A stretch of 18,351 bases of DNA from SHZL01 sp031362985 (GTDB taxonomy: Bacteria > Pseudomonadota > Gammaproteobacteria > Xanthomonadales > SZUA-36), in contig JANLTO010000028.1 in the NCBI GenBank assembly GCA_031362985.1, positions 1-18,351 of the forward strand. The letters are read 5' to 3'. The notes under the pieces are model-generated. The model saw only the letters and a list, made by a program, of their open reading frames with translations, was not told where the DNA came from and searched no databases. The position numbers and the translations under genes were made by a program. Shown piece by piece: positions 1 to 6,577 of the stretch (its first letter is position 1; every line of letters begins with the position of its first letter).

Positions 1-402
1 CCGGGTGGGCATGCGCCAATCCCTGTAGCCACACAGCGCGCTGGCGTTAACCGCAGCGACAAACGCGTTGGTGTCGCAGGCGCTGTCGCTGCACTCTCCG
101 CCATCAGCCGTACCGCGGTAGTCCAGTTCGGTGTCGTGTGCTTCGGCGGGGTCATACCAACTATAGGTATGGTTGAAATTACGCAATCCGGGTTGATCCG
201 ATTTCACTTCCCAGGTCAGGCCGGTGAACGTGTCCAGCGCGCAGGCCCCCGGAGCCATGGAGGGGTCCAGCGCTTCCTCCGCCTGGTTCACGGCGCGGTA
301 CTTGGTGTCATGGATCTCCGGCCCGACGGCGGGTTTGCCATTACAACCTGTGAGCAGCAGCAGGCAGCCAAGCAAGGCCCAGCGGTGGCAGTTCAACGGC
401 AT
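1..402 (-). CDS. DUF1566 (Lcl-type) lipoprotein, partial
   Basis: Reading the minus strand from the ATG at 402 gives 134 codons open to the window edge. The product starts with a signal peptide and a clear lipobox (LLTGC, lipidated Cys20). Asn follows the Cys, not Asp, so outer-membrane sorting is expected. The mature part has the DUF1566/Lcl pattern: 'FTGLTWEVK', 'YSWYD', a Cys-rich loop, 'FVAAVNAS', 'CGYRDWRMPT'. Family members are surface or periplasmic proteins of poorly known function. An in-frame TGA two codons before the ATG rules out a longer N-terminus, and AGGA lies upstream. The C-terminus lies outside the window. The gene is transcribed away from the respiratory cluster and shares its upstream region, so the FNR/DNR-type box at 460-473 could affect both. 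Confidence 0.85.
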   Translation of the reverse strand, partial: MPLNCHRWALLGCLLLLTGCNGKPAVGPEIHDTKYRAVNQAEEALDPSMAPGACALDTFTGLTWEVKSDQPGLRNFNHTYSWYDPAEAHDTELDYRGTADGGECSDSACDTNAFVAAVNASALCGYRDWRMPTR

Positions 403-459
403 GATTCAATCCAGGTCCTGCGGGAAGTGCATGCTACAGGACAAAAATAATAGAAGTAT

Positions 460-501
460 CTGATCTGCATCAACTCCACCCGAATTTGCTGTTGTTAGAC
501 T
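460..501 (+). promoter_or_regulatory. FNR/DNR-type box with class II promoter
   Basis: Bases 460-473 read CTGATCTGCATCAA, a 9 of 10 match to the FNR/DNR consensus TTGAT-N4-ATCAA. A -10-like hexamer TAGACT (496-501, 4 of 6 to TATAAT) predicts a start near 508. The centre of the box (466.5) then lies 41.5 bp upstream, the usual position for activation by this family. It precedes the heme-copper oxidase cluster. FNR senses O2 and DNR/NNR-type paralogues sense NO; the box alone cannot separate them. The site is seen in the sequence; its function is inferred. Confidence 0.6.
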
Positions 502-562
502 GCCGTTGCCGGTGGACTCGCGCCGGTGCGGATTCCTTTAATGACCCTAAAGGTGGATAAAA

Positions 563-586
563 ATGAATCAGGAAACCTCCACATGA
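563..586 (+). CDS. Seven-codon leader ORF (MNQETST)
   Basis: The best Shine-Dalgarno sequence in the region, AGGTGG at 551-556, sits six bases before the ATG at 563. That ATG opens a seven-codon frame whose TGA (584-586) overlaps the ATG of the next gene (583-585) as ATGA. Translation may therefore start here and re-initiate on the oxidase accessory gene. The peptide MNQETST matches the next gene's own N-terminal repeats (MNQES, MNQET), so this may instead be a former start put out of frame by a repeat-length change. Whether the peptide is made is unknown. Confidence 0.4.
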   Translation: MNQETST

Positions 587-624
587 ATCAAGAATCCCCC
601 AAAATGAATCAAGAAACTCTTGGC
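563..624 (+). repeat. Three tandem start-codon repeats of about 21 bp
   Basis: Three adjacent units begin with ATGAATCA(A/G)GAA, at 563, 583 and 604. The first unit is 20 bases, the second 21. The one-base difference puts the first ATG out of frame with the other two, which are both in frame with the small oxidase-associated protein. The repeats span its translation start. Confidence 0.75.
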
Positions 625-768
625 GAACCAGCTAACGAGCGGGTTCCCGTCATGCAGAAAATTCTCGACAACCCATTTCTCCTGTTGTTTCTCGGGGTGG
701 TCTTTCCAACCGTGTTTTACATCGTCTGGGGGATCATGGAGCTGGTTACCATCCCCCTCGCCAAATAA
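583..768 (+). CDS. Small one-helix oxidase-associated protein (subunit IIa-like)
   Basis: A 61-residue protein with a polar N-terminus (MNQESPKMNQETLGEP) and one predicted membrane helix near residues 28-52 (FLLLFLGVVFPTVFYIVWGIMELV). It lies 24 bp before the CuA subunit II gene. Small single-helix subunits encoded beside B-type oxidase genes are known, such as subunit IIa of Thermus ba3; assignment here rests on position, size and topology, not recognised homology. ATG 583 is chosen because CAGGAAA (569-575) is well spaced and the ATG overlaps the leader ORF's stop. ATG 604 is a possible later start. GTG 526 and ATG 541 share the frame but lack a ribosome binding site. Confidence 0.7.
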   Translation: MNQESPKMNQETLGEPANERVPVMQKILDNPFLLLFLGVVFPTVFYIVWGIMELVTIPLAK

Positions 769-792
769 CAGTTAACTCAAAAAGGTGACAAC

Positions 793-1344
793 GTGAGCGC
801 CATTCAACCCCCTGCTCAACTACTCTGGTGGAAGCAGCCACTGGACCGCGTGGAAGGTACCTGGATCGCTATCGCGCTGACCTGGTCCCTCATCATGTTC
901 GTGATGATGCCTCTGTGGCACGTTTACGGCAAACAGAACTTGTCTAACGAGGCCTACCGGACTACCCCCGAAGCCTATATGGTCAAGACCATGGCCATGG
1001 TCAACCAGTATACGGTGCGCACCGAAACCGATCAGCAGATTCCGGTAGTCAGCCCACCACCCGGCAGCGATGTGTATCTGATTGCCCGCCTGTGGCAATG
1101 GTGGCCCATCCTGCAGTTGCAGAAAGGCCAGACCTACCGCCTGCACATCGCTTCCATGGACTACCAGCATGGTTTTTCACTCCAGCCCGTCAACATCAAT
1201 ACGCAGATTTTGCCCGGCTACGAAATGGTGCTGACCATCACGCCGGATACGGATGGCGACCAGACCATCATCTGTAACGAATTCTGCGGCATCGGCCACC
1301 ACACCATGGTGGGCAAAATATTGATCACGGAGAATGGATCATGA
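793..1344 (+). CDS. Heme-copper oxidase subunit II, CuA (ba3-like)
   Basis: A 183-residue protein with one N-terminal membrane helix (about residues 24-43) and a periplasmic cupredoxin domain. The CuA site is complete: His126 (YQHGF), Cys161, Glu163 (backbone), Cys165, His169 and Met172 in CNEFCGIGHHTM. The single helix, short length and 'NINTQILPG' stretch resemble the B-type (Thermus ba3) subunit II more than the two-helix A-type. It would take electrons from a soluble cytochrome c or cupredoxin and pass them to subunit I. GTG 793 has AAAAGGTGAC just upstream. Its stop overlaps the subunit I start (ATGA at 1341-1344), implying coupled translation. Confidence 0.9.
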   Translation: MSAIQPPAQLLWWKQPLDRVEGTWIAIALTWSLIMFVMMPLWHVYGKQNLSNEAYRTTPEAYMVKTMAMVNQYTVRTETDQQIPVVSPPPGSDVYLIARLWQWWPILQLQKGQTYRLHIASMDYQHGFSLQPVNINTQILPGYEMVLTITPDTDGDQTIICNEFCGIGHHTMVGKILITENGS

Positions 1345-3053
1345 GCCAGCAATTATTTAGAACCTGCCCGGAATCCGGCCTGCAATTCCACCGCTCCGCC
1401 GAGTGGTTGATGCGGGCCAATGCGGTGGCTGCAGTGGTGATGCTGTTGATTGGCGGCGTCACCGCGCTGGCGGTAGTGCTCACCCGCTGGCCGGCAGTGC
1501 ATCTGCTGCCGGCTGACAAGTTTTACCAGATACTCACCCTGCACGGCATCAACATGCTGATCTTCTGGATCATATTCTTCGAGATTGCCGTGCTTTATTT
1601 TTGTTGCTCGACGCTGCTGTGCGTGCGCCTGGCAACCCCGCGGTTGGGTTGGCTGGCTTTTGCGCTGATGGTTGCTGGCGCAGTCATCAACAACCTGTCG
1701 GTGCTGAGCGGAAATTCCTCCGTCATGATGACGTCCTACGTACCCATGCCGGCAGAGCCGAATTTCTACCTCGGGTTGATCCTGTTCGCGGTGGGCGCCC
1801 TGATCGGCTGTTTTATTTTCATGGGCACCCTGGTCATAGCCAAGGAGGAAAAGACCTATGAGGGTTCCATCCCGCTGGTAACGTTTGGCGCCATGACGGC
1901 GTGCATCATCGCGGTTTTTACCATTGCTGCCGGCGCGATCATCCTGATTCCTACCTACATGTGGTCGATGGGCTGGATTTCGACGATTGATCCCGCCATG
2001 TATCGGCTGGTGTGGTGGGCTTTCGGACATTCCTCGCAACAGATCAACGTAGCCGCGCATGTGTCGGTGTGGTATGCCATTGCTGCCATCGTGTTCGGCG
2101 CCAAGCCGCTGTCGGAGAAAGTCAGCCGTGGGGCCTTCCTGTTGTATATCCTGTTCCTGCAGTTGGCTTCGGCCCATCACTTGCTGGTGGATCCGGGACT
2201 GAGTTCCACCTGGAAAATCTTCAACACCAGCTATGCCATGTACCTGGCCGTGCTGGCCAGCATGGTGCATGGCCTGACGGTGCCGGGTTCGATTGAAGTG
2301 GCCCAGCGCGCCAAGGGTTTCAGCCGCGGTATGTTCGAGTGGTTGCGCAAGGCTCCCTGGGGTAACCCGACTTTTTCCGGAATGTTCATCTCGGTCATCG
2401 GGTTCGGCTTTATTGGCGGTATTTCCGGCGTGGTGATGGGCACGGAACAAATCAACATCATCATCCATAACACTATTTATGTTCCAGGCCATTTCCACGC
2501 AACCGTGGTACTGGGCACGACCCTGGCCTTCATGGCGCTCACCTACTTTCTCATCCCGGTTCTGTTCCGCCGGCAGGTGATGTTCCCGGCATTGGCGAAG
2601 TGGCAGCCCTATCTGTTTGGCGGAGGCATGATGGTGTTCACCCTGTCCATGATGGGTGCAGGTACGCTGGGCGTAGAGCGTCGCCATTGGGATATGACGT
2701 TTACCGATTCCCTGATGGGTTTTGACTATCCCGCTAGTGCTTATACCCTGATGGGCATAGTCGGCATCAGTGGCGTAGCTGCCATTGTGGGTGGTGCGGT
2801 ATTTGTGCTGATCACGGTGTTGTCGGTGTTTTTCGGCAAGCGCGTAAGCTCTGCATCCAGCTACGGAACGGCTACCACGCGATTGCTGCGGGCTGAGCCC
2901 GAAGTGTTGTCAGCAGGCGGCCATGGAGCGGCCGGACTGTGGGGCTTTGCAGCCCCTGGAACGTTTGTGTTTGCGCTGTTCTTCCTGAGCATATTCGTCG
3001 TGTATTACTGGGTGAACTGGAAATACCTGGCGTCCGTATGGCCGATGTCCTGA
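1341..3053 (+). CDS. Divergent heme-copper oxidase subunit I, candidate NO reductase
   Basis: A 570-residue polytopic protein of the HCO superfamily, closest by pattern to B-type (ba3-like) enzymes. Visible ligands are His68 (low-spin heme, helix II), His230 (CuB, helix VI), His279-His280 (CuB, helix VII, in SAHHLLVDPG), and His384 and His386 (GHFH, helix X; high- and low-spin hemes). Oxygen reductases of the A and B types carry HPxxY in helix VI, with Tyr four residues after the His cross-linked to it. Here the motif is His230-Ser-Ser-Gln-Gln234, so that Tyr is Gln. HCO families such as eNOR that lost this Tyr are reported to reduce NO; I infer, without a tree, that this may be one. It could instead be an oxygen reductase with the Tyr supplied elsewhere. 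A hairpin terminator follows. Confidence 0.88.
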   Translation: MSQQLFRTCPESGLQFHRSAEWLMRANAVAAVVMLLIGGVTALAVVLTRWPAVHLLPADKFYQILTLHGINMLIFWIIFFEIAVLYFCCSTLLCVRLATPRLGWLAFALMVAGAVINNLSVLSGNSSVMMTSYVPMPAEPNFYLGLILFAVGALIGCFIFMGTLVIAKEEKTYEGSIPLVTFGAMTACIIAVFTIAAGAIILIPTYMWSMGWISTIDPAMYRLVWWAFGHSSQQINVAAHVSVWYAIAAIVFGAKPLSEKVSRGAFLLYILFLQLASAHHLLVDPGLSSTWKIFNTSYAMYLAVLASMVHGLTVPGSIEVAQRAKGFSRGMFEWLRKAPWGNPTFSGMFISVIGFGFIGGISGVVMGTEQINIIIHNTIYVPGHFHATVVLGTTLAFMALTYFLIPVLFRRQVMFPALAKWQPYLFGGGMMVFTLSMMGAGTLGVERRHWDMTFTDSLMGFDYPASAYTLMGIVGISGVAAIVGGAVFVLITVLSVFFGKRVSSASSYGTATTRLLRAEPEVLSAGGHGAAGLWGFAAPGTFVFALFFLSIFVVYYWVNWKYLASVWPMS

Positions 3054-3074
3054 GTTTTATCAACCCGCAAGCTG

Positions 3075-3106
3075 ACGCCGGGCGCTGTTCTGCCCGGCGT
3101 TTTGTT
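3075..3106 (+). terminator. Rho-independent terminator after oxidase subunit I
   Basis: A perfect 9-bp stem (ACGCCGGGC 3075-3083 with GCCCGGCGT 3092-3100) and an 8-base loop are followed by TTTGTTG. It lies 21 bp after the subunit I stop and 15 bp before the Sco start, so it probably attenuates rather than fully separates the downstream sco/cytochrome b/hemerythrin genes. Confidence 0.75.
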
Positions 3107-3121
3107 GCATAAGCTGCTCTC

Positions 3122-3961
3122 ATGAGTCCTTTACTGCATCCTTACCTGCTCCTGCTGTTGCTGGCTGTCGCCCCTCTTTCCCAGGCTGCCGGCGAAGCGC
3201 AGACCACAGGTGAAGTGCCGGGCCAGTACGATGCCGACCGGTCACTGGCGAAATCCCAGGCGGCCATTGGCACCAGGTTGGAAGATCTGGTGTTTACCGG
3301 TAGCAAGGGTGAGCCGGTTCAGTTGGCGGGTTTTCGCGGACGGCCACTCCTGATCAGCCTGGTTTTTACTTCCTGCTACCACGTGTGCCCCGCCATCACC
3401 CGTCACCTGGCCAATGCAGCAGAGGCGGCCCGTGAGGCGCTTGGAGAAGACAGTTTCCAGTTACTGACTGTTGGATTCGATACGCCCAATGACACGCCTG
3501 AGGCCATGCGTGTTTTTGCTCAGGAACAGAAAATCGATGACCCCAACTGGGCATTTGTCAGTGCCGATGCAAACACGATCAGCCACTTGATCACTGCCGT
3601 TGGCTTTGACTACTTTCCCTCGCCCCGGGGCTTTGACCACATTAACCAGGTCACGATTGTTGACCGGGAGGGCGTGGTTTACCGGCAGGTCTATGGTGGA
3701 GCATTTGAACTTCCCGCGCTGGTTGAACCACTGAAAGAGCTGGTGTTTAACCGGCCGGTGGCGCAAGCGCATTTTGCTGCCGGCCTGGTCGATCGCATCA
3801 TGCTGTTTTGCACGGTGTACGATCCCAGTACCGGCCGCTATCGCTTCGATTATTCCCTGTTCGTACAGATTGCAGTGGGTGCTCTGGCCATTTTGGGCAT
3901 AGGCGGCTGGTTGTTGCTGGAAATTCTCCGTTCGCGACGACGCAAGCAAGCGGGCAGCTAA
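3122..3961 (+). CDS. Sco1/SenC/PrrC-family copper chaperone
   Basis: A 279-residue thioredoxin-fold protein with an N-terminal signal sequence (residues 1-23). The copper site is present: Cys85 and Cys89 in TSCYHVCP, and the distant His173 in GFDHINQ. A C-terminal helix (about residues 245-267, followed by RSRRRK) should anchor it to the inner membrane with the Sco domain in the periplasm; this C-terminal anchor is less usual than an N-terminal one. Sco proteins deliver copper to the CuA site, matching the CuA subunit II upstream. Its TAA overlaps the next ATG (TAATG at 3959-3963), so the two are likely translationally coupled. Confidence 0.9.
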   Translation: MSPLLHPYLLLLLLAVAPLSQAAGEAQTTGEVPGQYDADRSLAKSQAAIGTRLEDLVFTGSKGEPVQLAGFRGRPLLISLVFTSCYHVCPAITRHLANAAEAAREALGEDSFQLLTVGFDTPNDTPEAMRVFAQEQKIDDPNWAFVSADANTISHLITAVGFDYFPSPRGFDHINQVTIVDREGVVYRQVYGGAFELPALVEPLKELVFNRPVAQAHFAAGLVDRIMLFCTVYDPSTGRYRFDYSLFVQIAVGALAILGIGGWLLLEILRSRRRKQAGS

Positions 3962-5937
3962 TGCTGTCAGCCTTGCAAAAACCCGGTCGCTGGTTGTTTG
4001 AGCGCGCCAGCACAGCGTTGGAATGGGGTTTCGGCAGCCGCCTGAATCCGCTGCACTACCTCGGTGCACTTACCATTTTCTTCTTCTGGATCGTACTGAT
4101 CAGTTGCATCTGGCTGTTCATATTTTTCCAGACCAGCGTGGACGGAGCCTATGCATCCGTAGAGCACATCACTCACGACCAGTGGTATTTCGGCGGAGTC
4201 ATGCGCAGCCTGCATCGCTATGCTTCCGATGCTGCAGTCGTCACACTGGTATTGCACCTGCTCAAGGAATGGATGTTTGATCGCCACCGGAGCAAGCACT
4301 GGTTCAGTTGGGTTACCGGTATTCCGCTGGTGTGGATCATCTTTCCGCTGGGCATTACCGGGTACTGGCTGGTATGGGACAAGCTGGCCCAGTACGTGGC
4401 GCTGACCTCGGCGGAACTGCTCGACCGCTTACCCATCTTCACTGATTCCATGGCACGAAATTTTCTCAGTGCCACAGCCCTGAGCGATCGGTTTTTTACG
4501 CTGATGGCTTTCCTGCACCTGATTGGATTGCCCTTGTTCCTGGTGTTCGCCATCTGGCTGCATGTATTCCGCATCAGCGGGCCCCGCATCAATCCGCCGC
4601 GTGCGCTGATGATTGGTACCTTGCTCACGCTCGTGCTGCTGTCCTTGCTGCACCCGGCCCTTAGCCAGGGCGTAGCCGACCTGGCGGTGGCACCCCAGAG
4701 CGTGTCACTGGACTGGTATTACCTGCTGCTGTATCCCGTGATGAAGGCGTGGTCTCCCGGCGGGTTGTGGCTGCTGCTCACCGGTTTCAGCGCGCTGCTG
4801 TTCCTTGCCCCCTGGCTGCCGCCGGCGAAGGCGCCGGCGATCGCCGTGGTGAACCTGGACAATTGCAATGGCTGTGAGCGCTGCGCCAATGACTGCCCTT
4901 TCGATGCCATCAATATGCAACCGCGCAGCGACGGCAAGAACTATGAACAGGAAGCCGTAGTTAACCCGGCATTGTGCGTAAGTTGTGGTATTTGCGTAGG
5001 GGCCTGTCCCACGGCAACGCCCTTTCGCCAGGCGAAAGCCCTGGTACCGGGCATTGATTTGCCTGACCTTGGCATGGCTATGTTGCGCTCCGAAATTGAA
5101 TTGGCCGCTGCCGGCCTCGTGGGCCAGAACCGGGTAATGGCTTTTGCTTGCGCCAGCAGCCCGGCTTTGCGGCCGGTAAATGCCGCAGCAACCGCGGTAA
5201 TTACGCTGCGTTGCATGGCGCAGCTACCGCCTCCATTTATTGACTTTATTCTAAGCCGGGGACTGGCAGACAGGGTCTCTCTGGCCGGTTGTAAAGGTGG
5301 CGATTGCCACTACCGTCTGGGCGCCGAGTGGACGCGCTTGCGCATCCACCGCGAGCGGGACCCCTACCTGCGCAATCGCATTGATCTCGGACGCGTGGCC
5401 CTGGGCTGGGAAGATGAACGCAATCGCTGGCCCAAGCGCATGCTGTTGCGCATGCCCTTACGAGCGCTGTCCTATGGCCTGTTTGCCCTGGCAGCCAGCG
5501 CTTTTTCCGCCTGGCCCGTATTTGAATTGATCAAGCCGGGCGAAGCCGTGATTTCCCTGACGTTCTCCCACGCCGGGCAAAGGCTGGGGGAATGCCACCG
5601 CTTCAGCCAGGAGGAACTGAACAAACTGCCACCCAATATGCGCAAACCTACGGACTGCCCGCGCGAGCGCCGGCCCGTGGACGTCGTGTTTAGGGTCGAT
5701 GATGCCATTGTGTATCAGCACACTGCGCTTCCCAGCGGAATATGGAGCGATGGTGAGTCCGCGATTTACGCCCGCTTCCCCGTTCCGCAGGGCGAGCATG
5801 TGCTGCGTATTGGAATGACCGACTCGGGCCGGGAAGAGGGTTTCGATTACGAACTTGAGGGCCGTGTAGTGCTGCGTCCGGAGCAGCATGTGGTAGTCGA
5901 ATTTGACGGTGACCGGAAGGTTTTTGTGATCCGCTAG
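3961..5937 (+). CDS. Cytochrome b / ferredoxin / MvhD-like membrane fusion protein
   Basis: A 658-residue multidomain protein. (1) A cytochrome b/b6-like N-terminal domain, about residues 30-290, has heme ligands His85-X13-His99 and His186-X14-His201; the X14 spacing is that of cytochrome b6. (2) An 8-Fe ferredoxin domain carries Cys302/305/308/312 and Cys339/342/345/349. (3) An MvhD-like [2Fe-2S] domain has Cys397, Cys418, Cys444 and Cys449 in GCKGGDCHY. (4) One membrane helix (about 502-522) precedes a C-terminal domain of about 135 residues that I do not recognise, with Cys545 and Cys566. The domain order suggests electron transfer between the quinone pool and iron-sulfur centres on the cytoplasmic face; donor and acceptor are unknown. 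No Rieske protein or cytochrome c1 is nearby, so it is not a bc1 complex. ATG 3961 overlaps the sco stop; upstream in-frame starts lie inside sco. Confidence 0.85.
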   Translation: MLSALQKPGRWLFERASTALEWGFGSRLNPLHYLGALTIFFFWIVLISCIWLFIFFQTSVDGAYASVEHITHDQWYFGGVMRSLHRYASDAAVVTLVLHLLKEWMFDRHRSKHWFSWVTGIPLVWIIFPLGITGYWLVWDKLAQYVALTSAELLDRLPIFTDSMARNFLSATALSDRFFTLMAFLHLIGLPLFLVFAIWLHVFRISGPRINPPRALMIGTLLTLVLLSLLHPALSQGVADLAVAPQSVSLDWYYLLLYPVMKAWSPGGLWLLLTGFSALLFLAPWLPPAKAPAIAVVNLDNCNGCERCANDCPFDAINMQPRSDGKNYEQEAVVNPALCVSCGICVGACPTATPFRQAKALVPGIDLPDLGMAMLRSEIELAAAGLVGQNRVMAFACASSPALRPVNAAATAVITLRCMAQLPPPFIDFILSRGLADRVSLAGCKGGDCHYRLGAEWTRLRIHRERDPYLRNRIDLGRVALGWEDERNRWPKRMLLRMPLRALSYGLFALAASAFSAWPVFELIKPGEAVISLTFSHAGQRLGECHRFSQEELNKLPPNMRKPTDCPRERRPVDVVFRVDDAIVYQHTALPSGIWSDGESAIYARFPVPQGEHVLRIGMTDSGREEGFDYELEGRVVLRPEQHVVVEFDGDRKVFVIR

Positions 5938-5946
5938 GAGAACGTG

Positions 5947-6336
5947 ATGCAGCTGCTGCAGTGGAAACCGTCATTTACCCTGGGCATCGCTTCGGTCGAT
6001 ACGGAACATCGCGACATGATCAACACCATCAACAGCGTTTACGCAACGCTGGAGGACGAGGGCAGCGAGCTGGAAGTGAACAGGGTGCTGGGGGAAATCC
6101 ACGCACAGATCTCTGCGCATTTTGCGCTGGAGGAACGCCTGATGCGCACTGCCGGCTACCAGGAATATGCGGAGCACAAGAACAGCCACGAGCAACTGCT
6201 GGACCAGATCCGGGACCTGATGGACTCATTTTCGGCTGACCCGGTTGCCGGGCGGGCGCTGCTGCAGGAATCCCTGTCAAACTGGTTCGGCCTGCACTTT
6301 GCGACTTTTGACGCACGTTTGCACCTGCATCTATAG
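5947..6336 (+). CDS. Bacteriohemerythrin
   Basis: A 129-residue four-helix protein with a complete hemerythrin diiron ligand set: His21 (DTEH), His58 and Glu62 (HFALEE), His77 and His81 (HKNSH), His117 and Asp122 (HFATFD). Single-domain bacterial hemerythrins bind O2, and some bind NO; they can store or deliver O2 to membrane oxidases or protect iron-sulfur proteins. It starts 9 bp after the cytochrome b fusion, so it belongs to the same transcription unit, where its neighbours carry several oxygen-labile clusters. ATG 5947 is preferred over GTG 5944 because GGAG (5937-5940) is six bases from the ATG but only three from the GTG. Confidence 0.9.
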   Translation: MQLLQWKPSFTLGIASVDTEHRDMINTINSVYATLEDEGSELEVNRVLGEIHAQISAHFALEERLMRTAGYQEYAEHKNSHEQLLDQIRDLMDSFSADPVAGRALLQESLSNWFGLHFATFDARLHLHL

Positions 6337-6363
6337 GTGTTGCTGAAAGCGAGTATGCCCGGA

Positions 6364-6552
6364 TCAGGCAGTGCCAAACAGGTTTCGCAACAGGGAAAAA
6401 CTCAACATGGCCAGGGCCAGGAAAATCACAAAAAATACGATCTGGCGCTGCTTGATGACTGCCCCGCGTTTGCGTTCCAGGAGGCGCAAAATCCAGTCAG
6501 AAAGCAAGTAGACAATAATGCCGTTGAGGCTGAAAAGAATTAAGTCAGACAT
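6364..6552 (-). CDS. Small two-helix membrane protein, unknown function
   Basis: A 62-residue protein with two hydrophobic stretches (about residues 3-22 and 37-57) joined by a basic loop (RLLERKRGAVIKQRQ), which by the positive-inside rule would face the cytoplasm. I recognise no family. It starts 25 bp after the stop of the HCO-like gene on the same strand and is probably cotranscribed as an accessory subunit; this rests on position only. The start ATG at 6552 has no strong Shine-Dalgarno sequence. Its stop lies 27 bp from the convergent hemerythrin stop, and no hairpin terminator is visible between them. Confidence 0.65.
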   Translation of the reverse strand: MSDLILFSLNGIIVYLLSDWILRLLERKRGAVIKQRQIVFFVIFLALAMLSFSLLRNLFGTA

Positions 6553-6577
6553 GGCAGACCGAGTATGGTGTTCCTGA

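Noticed and set aside
1353..2687. Minus-strand frame of 444 residues
   Set aside because: Lies wholly inside subunit I on the other strand; rich in His, Gln and Arg with no hydrophobic pattern or motif, so a GC-driven shadow.
3808..3960. Longer N-terminus for the cytochrome b fusion
   Set aside because: Would overlap the sco gene by about 150 bases; ATG 3961 overlaps the sco stop and begins just before the cytochrome b domain.
6337..6543. Plus-strand 68-residue frame after the hemerythrin
   Set aside because: Antisense to the two-helix membrane protein, which has the more convincing protein character; no ribosome binding site.
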